64,000 nt of DNA, taken from contig SCQE01000009.1 of the NCBI GenBank assembly GCA_004321915.1, positions 1 through 64,000 of the forward strand, read 5' to 3'. Positions 33,259 to 40,986 of this stretch are shown piece after piece. Source of the stretch: Nitrospirota bacterium. Lineage in GTDB: Bacteria; Nitrospirota; Thermodesulfovibrionia; Thermodesulfovibrionales; Dissulfurispiraceae. The notes under the pieces were generated by a model that saw only the letters and a list, made by a program, of their open reading frames with translations, ran no database searches and had not been told where the DNA came from. The number at the start of each line of letters is the position of its first letter. Within the stretch, counting starts at the first letter, position 1. The translations under genes and the position numbers were made by a program.

Positions 33259-34751
33259 CAGCACAACCAACAAGAATAACCATCGATCCAATCACAAGGC
33301 TTGAAGGACACGGGAAGATAGAAATATTCCTGAACGAAGAGGGAGATGTTGCCAACACATATTTTCAGGTCCCCGAGCTTCGCGGCTTTGAGCAGTTCTG
33401 CGTAGGCAGACAGGCCGAAGACCTGCCGGTAATAATGAACCGGATATGCGGGGTCTGACCCGAGGCACACCACATGGCGTCAGTTAAGGCGCTCGACGGA
33501 GTCTTCGGAGTAACACCTACATCTGCAGGATCAAAGACAAGAGAGCTGGTCTATATGGCCTTCTTCGTGACCGACCATGCAACACATTTCTACGCCTTAG
33601 GCGGACCCGATTTCATCGTGGGCCCGGATGCGCCGCCTTCGGAAAGGAACATCCTCGGAGTGGTCAGAAAAGTGGGGCTCGACATAGGCAAACAGGTCAT
33701 CGATTGCAGGGCCCGCAACCATCACATAATAAAAATGCTCGGAGGCAGAGGGGTACATCCGACAGCAGGACAGCCGGGTGGCTGGAGCAAACCCGTATCG
33801 GAAGAAGAGCGTAAAGAAATAGAGGAGATTGCGAGAAAGAATATTGACTTTGCTCTCTTCTCGCTCAAGGCATTCGATGACATAGTGCTAAAGAACCCGC
33901 AGTATCTCGAACTGGTCACATCAGATATTTATCTGCACAAAACCTATTACATGGGCACCGTTGATGAAAAGAACAGGCCCAACTTCTTTGACGGAATGGT
34001 CCGGGTTGTCGATCCTGAAGGCAAGGAACTGATGAAATATCATCCTTCGGAATATACCAAGCACATCGCCGAGCATGTTGAGAGTTGGACGTATCTTAAA
34101 TACCCTTACCTGAAAAAGATAGGATGGAAAGGCTTTGTTGACGGAATGGACAGCGGCGTTTATGCGGCAACGCCTCTTGCAAGGCTGAACGTAGCGGACA
34201 GCATGGCCACCCCAAAGGCTCAGGAGCATTACGAGCGTTTTTATGCAACCTTCGGTTCTAAAAAAATTAACGGCAGGTATCAGCCGGTGCACCACCGCCT
34301 CGCAACACATTGGGCACGGCTCATAGAATTGTTATACGCGGCGGAACACATGCTCGAACTCGCAACCGATCCTGAAATAACCTCTCCGGATGTCAGGACG
34401 ATACCGACCTCCATTAAAGGCGAAGGCGTGGGTTGTGTGGAAGCTCCGAGGGGCACGCTTACGCACCATTACATTACGGACGACAGGGGGGTAATTACAA
34501 AAGCCAACCTGATCGTCGCAACAACAAACAACTACGCGGTCATGACAATGTCTATAAAACGGGCGGCAGAAAAACTGATAACTAAAGGCAAGATCGTTGA
34601 AGAGGGAATATTGAACAGGATCGAGATGGCCTTCAGACTTTACGACCCATGTCTGTCCTGCGCTACCCATTCCCTACCCGGTAAAATGCCCATGACAGTA
34701 AACATCCGTAAGAGCGACGGCGAAGTGATAAGGTCGTTCAAGAGAGGCTGA
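33255..34751 (+). CDS. mvhA: NiFe hydrogenase large subunit with in-frame TGA (putative Sec68)
   Basis: Catalytic subunit, 498 codons when the TGA at 33456-33458 is read through. The frame reads RICGV-TGA-PEAHHMAS: the family motif is RICGVCPxAHHMAS, so the TGA occupies exactly the second L1 cysteine (codon 68), a nickel ligand. The N-terminal 67 codons (TRLEGHGKIEIFLNEEG) and the 430 codons after it are both fully conserved and in one frame. The L2 motif DPCLSCATH (464-472) keeps both cysteines, and a 26-residue tail follows for protease removal. Selenocysteine insertion is the best reading; a recent nonsense mutation or base error is the alternative, in which case the gene is broken. Initiation at ATG 33474 would lose L1. 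Confidence 0.85.
33461..33510 (+). promoter_or_regulatory. Candidate SECIS-like structure after the TGA
   Basis: CGAGGC (33461-33466) can pair with GCGCTCG (33489-33495) with one bulge, or CTCGA (33492-33496) can pair with TCGGAG (33505-33510) leaving the loop CGGAGTCT. Bacterial SECIS elements lie just after the UGA and hold G in the apical loop. Both folds are short and were judged by eye. Confidence 0.3.
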
Positions 34752-35227
34752 TGAAGACTATCGTAATCGGACTGGGCAATCCCATACTCACCGACGACAG
34801 CGTTGGGATCAAGATTGCCCGAGAACTGAAAGCTCGTTTGTCAAACGACTGCGAGGGGGTAGAGATAGTCGAACTTTATGCAGGCGGCATAAGGCTTATA
34901 GACGTGCTCGCAGGCTACGACAAGGCTATCATAGTAGACGCTATGCTTACAGGAGAGCATAAACCCGGCACCATACATCGTTTTTCTTCAACAAACCTCA
35001 CCTCCACAAGAAACGCGATGTCGATGCATGACCTCGACCTTCCGGGCGCTTTGGAACTCGGCAGAATGCTCGGAATCCGGCTGCCCGAAGATTTCAGGAT
35101 ATGGGGAATAGAAGCGGACGATGTAGAGACTTTCAGCGAAGAACTCACGCATCAGGTTGCATGTTCGGTCCGTCCGGTTGTCGAAGAAGTTATGGAAGAG
35201 TTATTAACGCTGACCCAATATATTTAA
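34751..35227 (+). CDS. Hydrogenase maturation protease
   Basis: Nickel-dependent endopeptidase of the HybD/HyaD/FrcD family, 158 residues, which removes the C-terminal tail of the large subunit after nickel insertion. IGLGNPILTDDSVGIKIARELK is the diagnostic N terminus; the metal ligands Asp (in LTDD and VDAMLTG) and His (MHDLDLPGAL) are present. The start overlaps the mvhA stop by one base (TGATG), so one protease is coupled to one substrate. Its presence implies that the large subunit is expected to mature and hence be functional. Confidence 0.92.
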   Translation: MKTIVIGLGNPILTDDSVGIKIARELKARLSNDCEGVEIVELYAGGIRLIDVLAGYDKAIIVDAMLTGEHKPGTIHRFSSTNLTSTRNAMSMHDLDLPGALELGRMLGIRLPEDFRIWGIEADDVETFSEELTHQVACSVRPVVEEVMEELLTLTQYI

Positions 35228-35236
35228 GGGGGTTTT

Positions 35237-37189
35237 ATGAAAATAGGCATATACTTTTGCAAATGCGGCACAAATATTTCGGACAAGATAGATTCCGAAA
35301 AAGTTAAGACAGGGCTTCCCTCCGGCCCAAGCGAACTTAGTTTCAAGACCATAGACTTCATGTGTTCCGAGGACGGTAAAGAGTCGCTCGAAAAGGACAT
35401 AAAAGAAAACGGGATCGAACGGGTCGTTGTATCTGCATGCTCTCCGAGGGACCACGAGAACACCTTTATGAGAGTGCTTTCAAAGGCCGGGATCAATCCT
35501 TACCTTATGCAGATGGTAAATGTAAGAGAACAGGTCGCATGGGTAACGGAAGACAATGAAAAGGCAACAGAAAAAGCAGGCCGCTACATCAACGCCGCGA
35601 TATGCCGGGTTGAACTGCATGACCCGCTCGAGAAAAAAGAGATAGACATCTGTCCGGATGTTCTGGTAATCGGCGCTGGACCTGCAGGACTCAAGACCGC
35701 CTTAAGCATTGCCGAATCAGGGAGGAAGGTGGTAATAGTCGAGAAAACTCCTGTAATAGGCGGCATGCCCGTAAGATTTGAGGAACTGTTTCCGAACATG
35801 GAATGCGGCCCCTGCATGCTCGAACCTGTACTTGGAGACATCCTGCATGGCGAACATGCCGAAAACATAGAACTGCTAACAATCGCAGAGGTGGTTGATG
35901 TGGTGGGCTCATACGGGAACTTCACGGTAACCGTAAAACAGAAGCCGCGGTACAGCGACATACATAAATGCATAGGCTGCGGAGAATGTATAGAGCCCTG
36001 TCCTGTTTCGGCAAAAAATATTTACAACTGTAACCTGAGCGAACGTAAGGCAATATCATTCCCGTTTGCAGGAGCGCTGCCGAATGCGCCTTTTATAGAT
36101 GAAGCAATCTGCCTGAAGAAAAAAGGCTATGACTGCAGTCTCTGCAAAGACGCATGCCCTGTTGAAGACGCGATTATATTTGACGATGCCGAACGGACAA
36201 TAGTGAGGAATGTCGGCGCTATTGTCGTAGCTATAGGTTCGGACTCTTACGACTGCACAAAAATACCGGACCTCGGCTACGGAAAGATTCCTGATGTACA
36301 TACCGGCGTCGAGTTCGAAAGGATACTGGCCTCAAACGGTCCTACTTACGGAGAAATACAGACATCGCAGGGGGCAGCCCCAAAATCAGTGGCGATAATA
36401 CATTGCGTAGGAAGTCTGGATAAAGAACATAAAGAATATTGTTCCGGAATATGCTGCCAGTATGCCTTTAAGTTCAACCATCTGATAGAGAACAAACTTC
36501 CGGGCGCAAAAATCCACCACTTCTACAAGGAGCTTGTAATCCCCGGAAAGGAGGACTTCCATCTATATAATCATGCCAAAGAAAATCCGAACTCAACATT
36601 TATCCGCTACAACAATATCGAAACTCTCGCCGTATCCGAAAAAGAAGGCAAGAAAATCATAACCAACTCTGCCGATGGAAGCAGTGTCGAAGCCGATATG
36701 GTGATATTGTGCCCTGCGGTCGTCCCGACCGTCGAATCCGGCAAACTCGGTACAATCCTCGAGGCGACGCACGATAAGTTCGGGTTCTTCGAGGAGCTGC
36801 ATGGGAGGATGGACTCTACCCAGAGCAAAATAAAAGGCGTCTATTTGGCGGGTACCTGCCAGTCTCCTATGGACATACAGAAAACCATGAATCAAGGCAT
36901 GGCGGCAGCCGGATATATCCTATCAGGACTAGTCGCAGGCAGAAAGCTCGAAATAAAGCCGATTACTGCGGTCGTGGAAGAGGACCGCTGCTCGGGATGC
37001 CGTGTCTGTGTGCTGGTATGCCCGTACAAGGCTGTTGCCTATGATACGGAAAAAGGATCATCTGTAGTCAATGAAGTTCTGTGCCAAGGTTGCGGCACTT
37101 GCGTTGCGGCCTGTCCGGTCGGGGCAATAAAAGGCAACCATTTTACGAACAATGAAATCCTTGCAGAAATAGAAGGGGTGCTGTCATGA
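35237..37189 (+). CDS. hdrA: Heterodisulfide reductase subunit A-like flavoprotein
   Basis: FAD and iron-sulfur electron hub of 650 residues. It has an N-terminal Cys-containing segment (FCKCGTNIS, VVSACSPRDHENTF), the FAD-binding VLVIGAGPAGLKTA near 146, a mid ferredoxin (CIGCGECIEPCPVSAKN), a further Cys set (CSLCKDACPVEDA), and two C-terminal 4Fe-4S motifs (CSGCRVCVLVCPYKA and CQGCGTCVAACPVGA). It also carries GICCQYAFKFN, the HdrA hallmark. It would accept electrons from MvhD and bifurcate or pass them on. It overlaps mvhD by four bases. No HdrB or HdrC gene is nearby. Confidence 0.93.
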   Translation: MKIGIYFCKCGTNISDKIDSEKVKTGLPSGPSELSFKTIDFMCSEDGKESLEKDIKENGIERVVVSACSPRDHENTFMRVLSKAGINPYLMQMVNVREQVAWVTEDNEKATEKAGRYINAAICRVELHDPLEKKEIDICPDVLVIGAGPAGLKTALSIAESGRKVVIVEKTPVIGGMPVRFEELFPNMECGPCMLEPVLGDILHGEHAENIELLTIAEVVDVVGSYGNFTVTVKQKPRYSDIHKCIGCGECIEPCPVSAKNIYNCNLSERKAISFPFAGALPNAPFIDEAICLKKKGYDCSLCKDACPVEDAIIFDDAERTIVRNVGAIVVAIGSDSYDCTKIPDLGYGKIPDVHTGVEFERILASNGPTYGEIQTSQGAAPKSVAIIHCVGSLDKEHKEYCSGICCQYAFKFNHLIENKLPGAKIHHFYKELVIPGKEDFHLYNHAKENPNSTFIRYNNIETLAVSEKEGKKIITNSADGSSVEADMVILCPAVVPTVESGKLGTILEATHDKFGFFEELHGRMDSTQSKIKGVYLAGTCQSPMDIQKTMNQGMAAAGYILSGLVAGRKLEIKPITAVVEEDRCSGCRVCVLVCPYKAVAYDTEKGSSVVNEVLCQGCGTCVAACPVGAIKGNHFTNNEILAEIEGVLS

Positions 37190-37623
37190 CTGAACAAAAA
37201 ACATCGTTCGAACCCAAGATCGTCGGTTTCCTATGCAACTGGTGCTCGTACGCAGGCGCCGACAAGGCGGGTACGGCACAATCCCCGTATCCTCCGAATG
37301 TGGACGTAGTCAAAGTCATGTGCAGCGGCAGGGTCGATCCTCAATTTGTTATGAAGGCCTTTGAGAAGGGCGCAGACGGTGTTATAATACTTGCGTGCCA
37401 TCCGGGAGATTGCCACTACAAAGAGGGCAACTACCGGGCTGCACAGCGCTTCAGAATGCTGTCACGATTGTTAAAACAGTTCGGCATAGAAGAAGGCCGC
37501 TGCCGTTTTGATTATGTTTCTGCAGGGGAAGGGGAGAAATTCGTTACTGTGATTACAGATATGGTCGCAGCCGTAAGGGCGCTGGGACCGTTAAATAAAT
37601 CTGAGCAAGCAAAAACAGCATAA
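37186..37623 (+). CDS. mvhD: MvhD, electron-transfer subunit of the hydrogenase
   Basis: 2Fe-2S protein of 145 residues that bridges the hydrogenase to HdrA. FLCNWCSYAGADKAG holds two of the cluster cysteines, VMCSGRVDPQFVMKAFEKGADGV holds the third, and ACHPGDCHYKEGNYRA the last pair, all in family spacing. It follows hdrA with an ATGA overlap. The order small subunit, large subunit, protease, HdrA, MvhD differs from methanogen operons, where mvhD comes first. Confidence 0.93.
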   Translation: MTEQKTSFEPKIVGFLCNWCSYAGADKAGTAQSPYPPNVDVVKVMCSGRVDPQFVMKAFEKGADGVIILACHPGDCHYKEGNYRAAQRFRMLSRLLKQFGIEEGRCRFDYVSAGEGEKFVTVITDMVAAVRALGPLNKSEQAKTA

Positions 37624-37663
37624 CATAACAATGTATTTTTCATAATTAAGGAGGAGAGATAAA

Positions 37664-37885
37664 ATGGCTGTTCAAACACTTGATGCAAGGGGGCTGAAAT
37701 GCCCTCAACCTACTCTTAAAATAACGGCGCTGGCGGTAAAGATGAAACCCGGAGATGTGCTTGAGGCAGTTGCAGACTGCCCCACTTTCGAAAAAGATGT
37801 GAGAGACTGGTGCGGCCGCTCAAAAAAAATCCTTCTTTGGATGAGGGACGAGGGCGGAGCCAAAAAGTGTCAGATACAGTTTTAG
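37664..37885 (+). CDS. TusA-family sulfur carrier
   Basis: Small protein of 73 residues with the TusA fold and the persulfide motif LKCPQPTLKI (CPxP) at residue 13-16. DCPTFEKDVRDWCGRSKKILLWM is the typical second helix and adds two more cysteines. It is the last gene of the hydrogenase/HdrA operon, 40 bases after mvhD, with GGAGGAG before its ATG. TusA-like carriers recur with Hdr-like complexes and selenium or sulfur trafficking; here it may shuttle sulfur, or possibly selenium, but this is inference. Confidence 0.88.
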   Translation: MAVQTLDARGLKCPQPTLKITALAVKMKPGDVLEAVADCPTFEKDVRDWCGRSKKILLWMRDEGGAKKCQIQF

Positions 37886-37901
37886 CTTAGACTGCGCAAA
37901 T

Positions 37902-37942
37902 AAAAACGGCATAGGGGGTATCCGCCTCTATGCCGTTTTGTT
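37902..37942 (+). terminator. Terminator of the hydrogenase operon
   Basis: ACGGCATAG (37906-37914) pairs with CTATGCCGT (37928-37936), followed by TTTTGTTT. An A-run on the left would also let it work on the other strand. Confidence 0.85.
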
Positions 37943-38010
37943 TGTGAAAAAAGTTTCATTAGTCCGGCATGCAATACTTGGGATTTCAGGTCCTTTCTCC
38001 GTCCATGCCC

Positions 38011-38469
38011 TCATTCCGCCTTATCAGCAAATACACGCTTATCAAAAACTATGTTCCTGCCGTCTTTGGATACAGTAAACTGAAGGTCCCAATAACCGTA
38101 AAGCGGGAAACTTATTTCCGACCGATACCTTCCTGAAACCGCATCTACACTTTTCAGCGAATATGTTTTATCGAATGCATTAGTTGAGGGCCTGCTGGTT
38201 TTAAGGGCTATCGAAGCGCCATTCAGCGGTTGGCCTGCGGCGTCAAAAACAGAAATCAAAACCGATTTGTCCGAAACCTTGAACTTATTGTCGTAAAGTT
38301 CCATCCGCCATCCGGTCGTTAATTTTTCTTTCCGAGTCTTGTCCCAATCAAGGCCTTTTTCGTAATACCTATCGGTTACAACACCGTCAAAACTGGCTTT
38401 GCCGATTATTATCGGAACAACCGCAGCCGACACTGCAAACACGCAAACAATAACCATAAATATCTTCAT
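38011..38469 (-). CDS. fixH: FixH-like protein, cbb3 module A
   Basis: Predicted 152-residue membrane-anchored protein: one N-terminal helix (1-23) and a periplasmic beta-rich domain. The segment VTDRYYEKGLDWDKTRKEKLTTGWRM is typical of FixH, followed by GQPLNGASIAL and YGYWDLQFTVSKDGR. FixH takes part in copper handling and assembly of cbb3 oxidase together with CcoG and CcoI. The last gene of module A; it overlaps ccoG by four bases. A paralogue closes module B (46053-46499). Confidence 0.87.
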   Translation of the reverse strand: MKIFMVIVCVFAVSAAVVPIIIGKASFDGVVTDRYYEKGLDWDKTRKEKLTTGWRMELYDNKFKVSDKSVLISVFDAAGQPLNGASIALKTSRPSTNAFDKTYSLKSVDAVSGRYRSEISFPLYGYWDLQFTVSKDGRNIVFDKRVFADKAE

Positions 38470-39671
38470 GGTTTCTCAGGCCTGCTTATGGAAGCCTTCT
38501 TTGCTACGGCCTTGCCGGATTTCTTTGATCCGGCAATAATAACAAACTGAGTTTGTTCCTTGATGATCATCTCCGGCTTAATGATAACAAAAACCTGAAG
38601 CTTCCTGTGCTCTCCGCCTTCAAGCTCTATGCGGTCAGGCTTTATTTCGACATCAACGCCCGAGATATTTGCCTTTAGGTCGAATGATGCAGTCGAACGG
38701 GCCCTGTTCTCGACCGATACAAAATAAGAACCGATTAAATCACCCTTATCCGAAATACGGGGTTTAAAGCCATTGTTCGGCATTACCACCAAATCGAAGG
38801 GCACCCTGAATACCAACAGATACACTGCAAAAATAAAAAAACAAAGCGTAAGCGCGCCGAGCAAAACAACTTTGGTCCTCAGTAATTTACCGTTATAATT
38901 TTCTTGGCCGAACACATACCTGACAAGCCCTTCCCTGTTCTTTTTCTTCAACATTTCCGAACATTTATCGACACATTCCGCACAGGCTATGCATGCCTGA
39001 CTCAGACCTTTTTTAATGTCTAGGTTCACAGGACAGACCCTGACACAGGCCTCGCAATGCATACATTCACCGCTCCTCTCATTATCGAAAGCTATAACCA
39101 AGGTTTTATCGTCGAACAAAACACTCTGCAACTTGGAATAAGGACATACCGTGGCGCAGAATTTATGTCTGAGAAATGCGAAGTTCAAGAACAGGAGCAA
39201 AGAAAGGACCGACCAGAACCCCCATATTATTTCACCCAGCCGGTTGTCAGATAAACGCTCGAAAAACTCATAAGGCGACACAAAATACCATATAAGGTTG
39301 GCCGCCATGACCGCACTTACAACAAAAACAAGGAGAAAAGACCCCGCTTTATATATGTAACTTTTTTTAGAAACAAGGTCCGCAAAATGAGTGAAGTCCA
39401 CGACGACCGTCTGAGGACAAAGCCAGCCGCACCATACGCGTCCGAATAGAACGGTCATAAATATTATCAGAAATGAAAAAAATATTAAGCCTATGAGGAC
39501 GATAAAAAATTCGTCCATCCATAGGCTTGTCCCGAAAAAATGGAGCCTGAGAGTAGGGATGTCGAACCTGAGCGCGCTCTCCCCTCCGATTACGAGAAAG
39601 GGCAGACCGATTATAATAATGGCCTGAAGCGCCTCTGCAACCCTCCTGTAAGGCCGGATCAACGCAGACAA
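38466..39671 (-). CDS. ccoG: CcoG/FixG-like cbb3 assembly ferredoxin, module A
   Basis: Polytopic iron-sulfur protein of 401 residues required for cbb3 maturation (cupric reductase activity in known cases). GRVWCGWLCPQTVVVDF and the following helices open the protein; ferredoxin motifs ECMHCEACVRVCPVNLDI and CIACAECVDKCSEML bind two 4Fe-4S clusters; a periplasmic Ig-like domain ends it. The start is a TTG at 39671; no nearer in-frame ATG fits and the ribosome binding site is weak. It follows a 32-residue membrane peptide gene and precedes fixH. Confidence 0.92.
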   Translation of the reverse strand: MSALIRPYRRVAEALQAIIIIGLPFLVIGGESALRFDIPTLRLHFFGTSLWMDEFFIVLIGLIFFSFLIIFMTVLFGRVWCGWLCPQTVVVDFTHFADLVSKKSYIYKAGSFLLVFVVSAVMAANLIWYFVSPYEFFERLSDNRLGEIIWGFWSVLSLLLFLNFAFLRHKFCATVCPYSKLQSVLFDDKTLVIAFDNERSGECMHCEACVRVCPVNLDIKKGLSQACIACAECVDKCSEMLKKKNREGLVRYVFGQENYNGKLLRTKVVLLGALTLCFFIFAVYLLVFRVPFDLVVMPNNGFKPRISDKGDLIGSYFVSVENRARSTASFDLKANISGVDVEIKPDRIELEGGEHRKLQVFVIIKPEMIIKEQTQFVIIAGSKKSGKAVAKKASISRPEKP

Positions 39672-39680
39672 AATGTTCTT

Positions 39681-39779
39681 TTATTTCTTGCCTTTGCTTC
39701 CGGTTACAAACACCAGAACAAATATCCCTACAACCGCTATTGCAGTGAACCCTATAGTCGACACAATCGACGCATCCAT
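39681..39779 (-). CDS. Single-helix membrane peptide (32 residues), module A
   Basis: Very short frame with an ideal AAGGAGGATCAT ribosome binding site before its ATG at 39779. The product has one hydrophobic helix (IGFTAIAVVGIFVLVFV) and a basic end (GSKGKK). Position between ccoP-N peptide and ccoG genes, and the size, resemble the small CcoQ or CcoS-type accessory peptides of cbb3 oxidase operons. Exact family not assignable from so few residues. Module B has a different small gene in this place. Confidence 0.65.
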   Translation of the reverse strand: MDASIVSTIGFTAIAVVGIFVLVFVTGSKGKK

Positions 39780-39809
39780 TATGATCCTCCTTGTTTTCTA
39801 CGGTAAGAC

Positions 39810-39840
39810 GGCGGGCGGAGAAAATCATCCTCCGCCCGCC
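39810..39840 (-). other. Perfect 11-bp stem-loop inside the cbb3 module A operon
   Basis: GGCGGGCGGAG (39810-39820) pairs perfectly with CTCCGCCCGCC (39830-39840) across nine bases. It separates the oxidase subunit genes (upstream, 40038 and beyond) from the assembly genes. A comparable GC-rich stem stands at the same place in module B (48017-48048). Confidence 0.65.
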
Positions 39841-39852
39841 GGGAGAGAGCCG

Positions 39853-40038
39853 TTATTTCTTTATTGATTCCAGATACTGTCCTTCCTGACTCCACCCGCC
39901 GAGAGACGGCGTGTACGCATAGAGGTAATACACGCCCCAAAGGATCAGCCCAAAGTAAAGCATAAGCCAACCGATCGGTAATTTGTGCGCCGTGTCCTTA
40001 GCCTCGAACTCTTCTATATTGTCGATATCTTCAGCCAT
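39853..40038 (-). CDS. ccoP: CcoP N-terminal-like membrane peptide, module A
   Basis: Short membrane protein of 61 residues with one helix (LPIGWLMLYFGLILWGVYYLYAY), followed by TPSLGGWSQEGQYLESIKK. This matches the N-terminal domain of CcoP (the segment that ends with GW-S-x-x-G-QYE) but lacks the two cytochrome c domains. A single cytochrome c domain is instead fused to the preceding CcoO, so CcoP looks split across two proteins. AGGAGGAAC precedes the ATG. The paralogue in module B is at 48062-48247. Confidence 0.8.
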   Translation of the reverse strand: MAEDIDNIEEFEAKDTAHKLPIGWLMLYFGLILWGVYYLYAYTPSLGGWSQEGQYLESIKK

Positions 40039-40048
40039 ATGTTCCTCC

Positions 40049-40978
40049 TTATTTCCCTTGCAGGGACCTTATATAGGAGACAAGATGCCATATCTTGTCC
40101 CTGCCGAGAGAGGCGTACGGCGGCATACCGCCCTTCATAGTCCTGCCTTCCTCAACATTGCCGGCCTGAGTGCCGTTATTGATGAGCTCAAAATAGTCGT
40201 CATCCTTCAGGTCCCCTTTCACATAAAGGAACTCGTCGTCGATAAGGCTGGGGCCTATTCCGCCTTCCCCTTTAACTCCATGACAAGCGGAGCAGTTTTG
40301 AGAGTACAGCTCCTTTCCGGAAGCTATGGCCTTGGGGTCGCCCTTAAAAGGATTGACAGGCTCCACGCTTAGATCTTTTTTCTTGTCCCCGGCATCAGCT
40401 TTTTTTACCGAAGTGCCGATAACTTGCATATAGGCGACCAGAGCATCCAGTTCGCTCTTGCCGTTGAGAAGCGCAATATCTTCAGGCTGATAAGTGAAAC
40501 CGAGCGCCTTCATGTGCGCCTCGACATCCGCAGGATCGAGCTTGTTATTTTTCAGCCATCCGTATTTAGGCATATTGGATTCTGCAAAAAACGACTGGGG
40601 GTCTTCAAAATGCTTGTACTGCCATGCATCGGGATATTTGCCCCCGATCCTGGCAAGGTCGGGCCCGGTCCTCTTTGAACCCCAAAGAAACGGATGATCA
40701 TAGAAGAACTCACCAGCCTTAGAATACTCGCCATACCTCAGCACCTCTGTTTTTAGAGGCCGCACAGTCTGGGTGTGGCAGCCTACACAGCCTTCCTGCT
40801 GATAGACATCCTTGCCTGCAAGCTGCAGCGGTGTATACTGCTTCAGGCCTTCAAGCTTGGGGTGCATCTCGGGGGTCATCATAGGATAGAACATCGTGAC
40901 CACAGTTCCTATAAGCACGACAACGGTAGTAACAACAGCAAATAGAATTGGATTTTTATATAGAGCCGAGTTTGCCAT
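40049..40978 (-). CDS. ccoO: CcoO fused to a cytochrome c domain, module A
   Basis: Subunit II of a cbb3 oxidase, 309 residues. One N-terminal helix is followed by the CcoO c-type domain with GCVGCH (haem site 64-68) and the canonical RYGEYSKAGEFFYDHPFLWGS segment, then KRTGPDLARIGG. The protein continues with a second class I cytochrome c domain, CSACHG (229-233) and GGMPPYASLG (Met ligand region). Typical CcoO ends before that; the extra part equals one of the two cytochrome domains of CcoP. It overlaps none of its neighbours and starts eight bases after ccoN. Confidence 0.92.
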   Translation of the reverse strand: MANSALYKNPILFAVVTTVVVLIGTVVTMFYPMMTPEMHPKLEGLKQYTPLQLAGKDVYQQEGCVGCHTQTVRPLKTEVLRYGEYSKAGEFFYDHPFLWGSKRTGPDLARIGGKYPDAWQYKHFEDPQSFFAESNMPKYGWLKNNKLDPADVEAHMKALGFTYQPEDIALLNGKSELDALVAYMQVIGTSVKKADAGDKKKDLSVEPVNPFKGDPKAIASGKELYSQNCSACHGVKGEGGIGPSLIDDEFLYVKGDLKDDDYFELINNGTQAGNVEEGRTMKGGMPPYASLGRDKIWHLVSYIRSLQGK

Positions 40979-40986
40979 GTCCCCCC

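Noticed and set aside
33456-33458. TGA read as Trp or Gly by a variant genetic code
   Set aside because: Several intact genes here end in TGA with correct family C termini, including mvhG, cdaA and hydrogenase mvhA itself; and Trp or Gly at this ligand position makes no sense.
33255-34751. Frameshift as cause of the split hydrogenase large subunit
   Set aside because: The two halves are in the same frame, with exactly one TGA codon between V67 and P69; no indel is needed.
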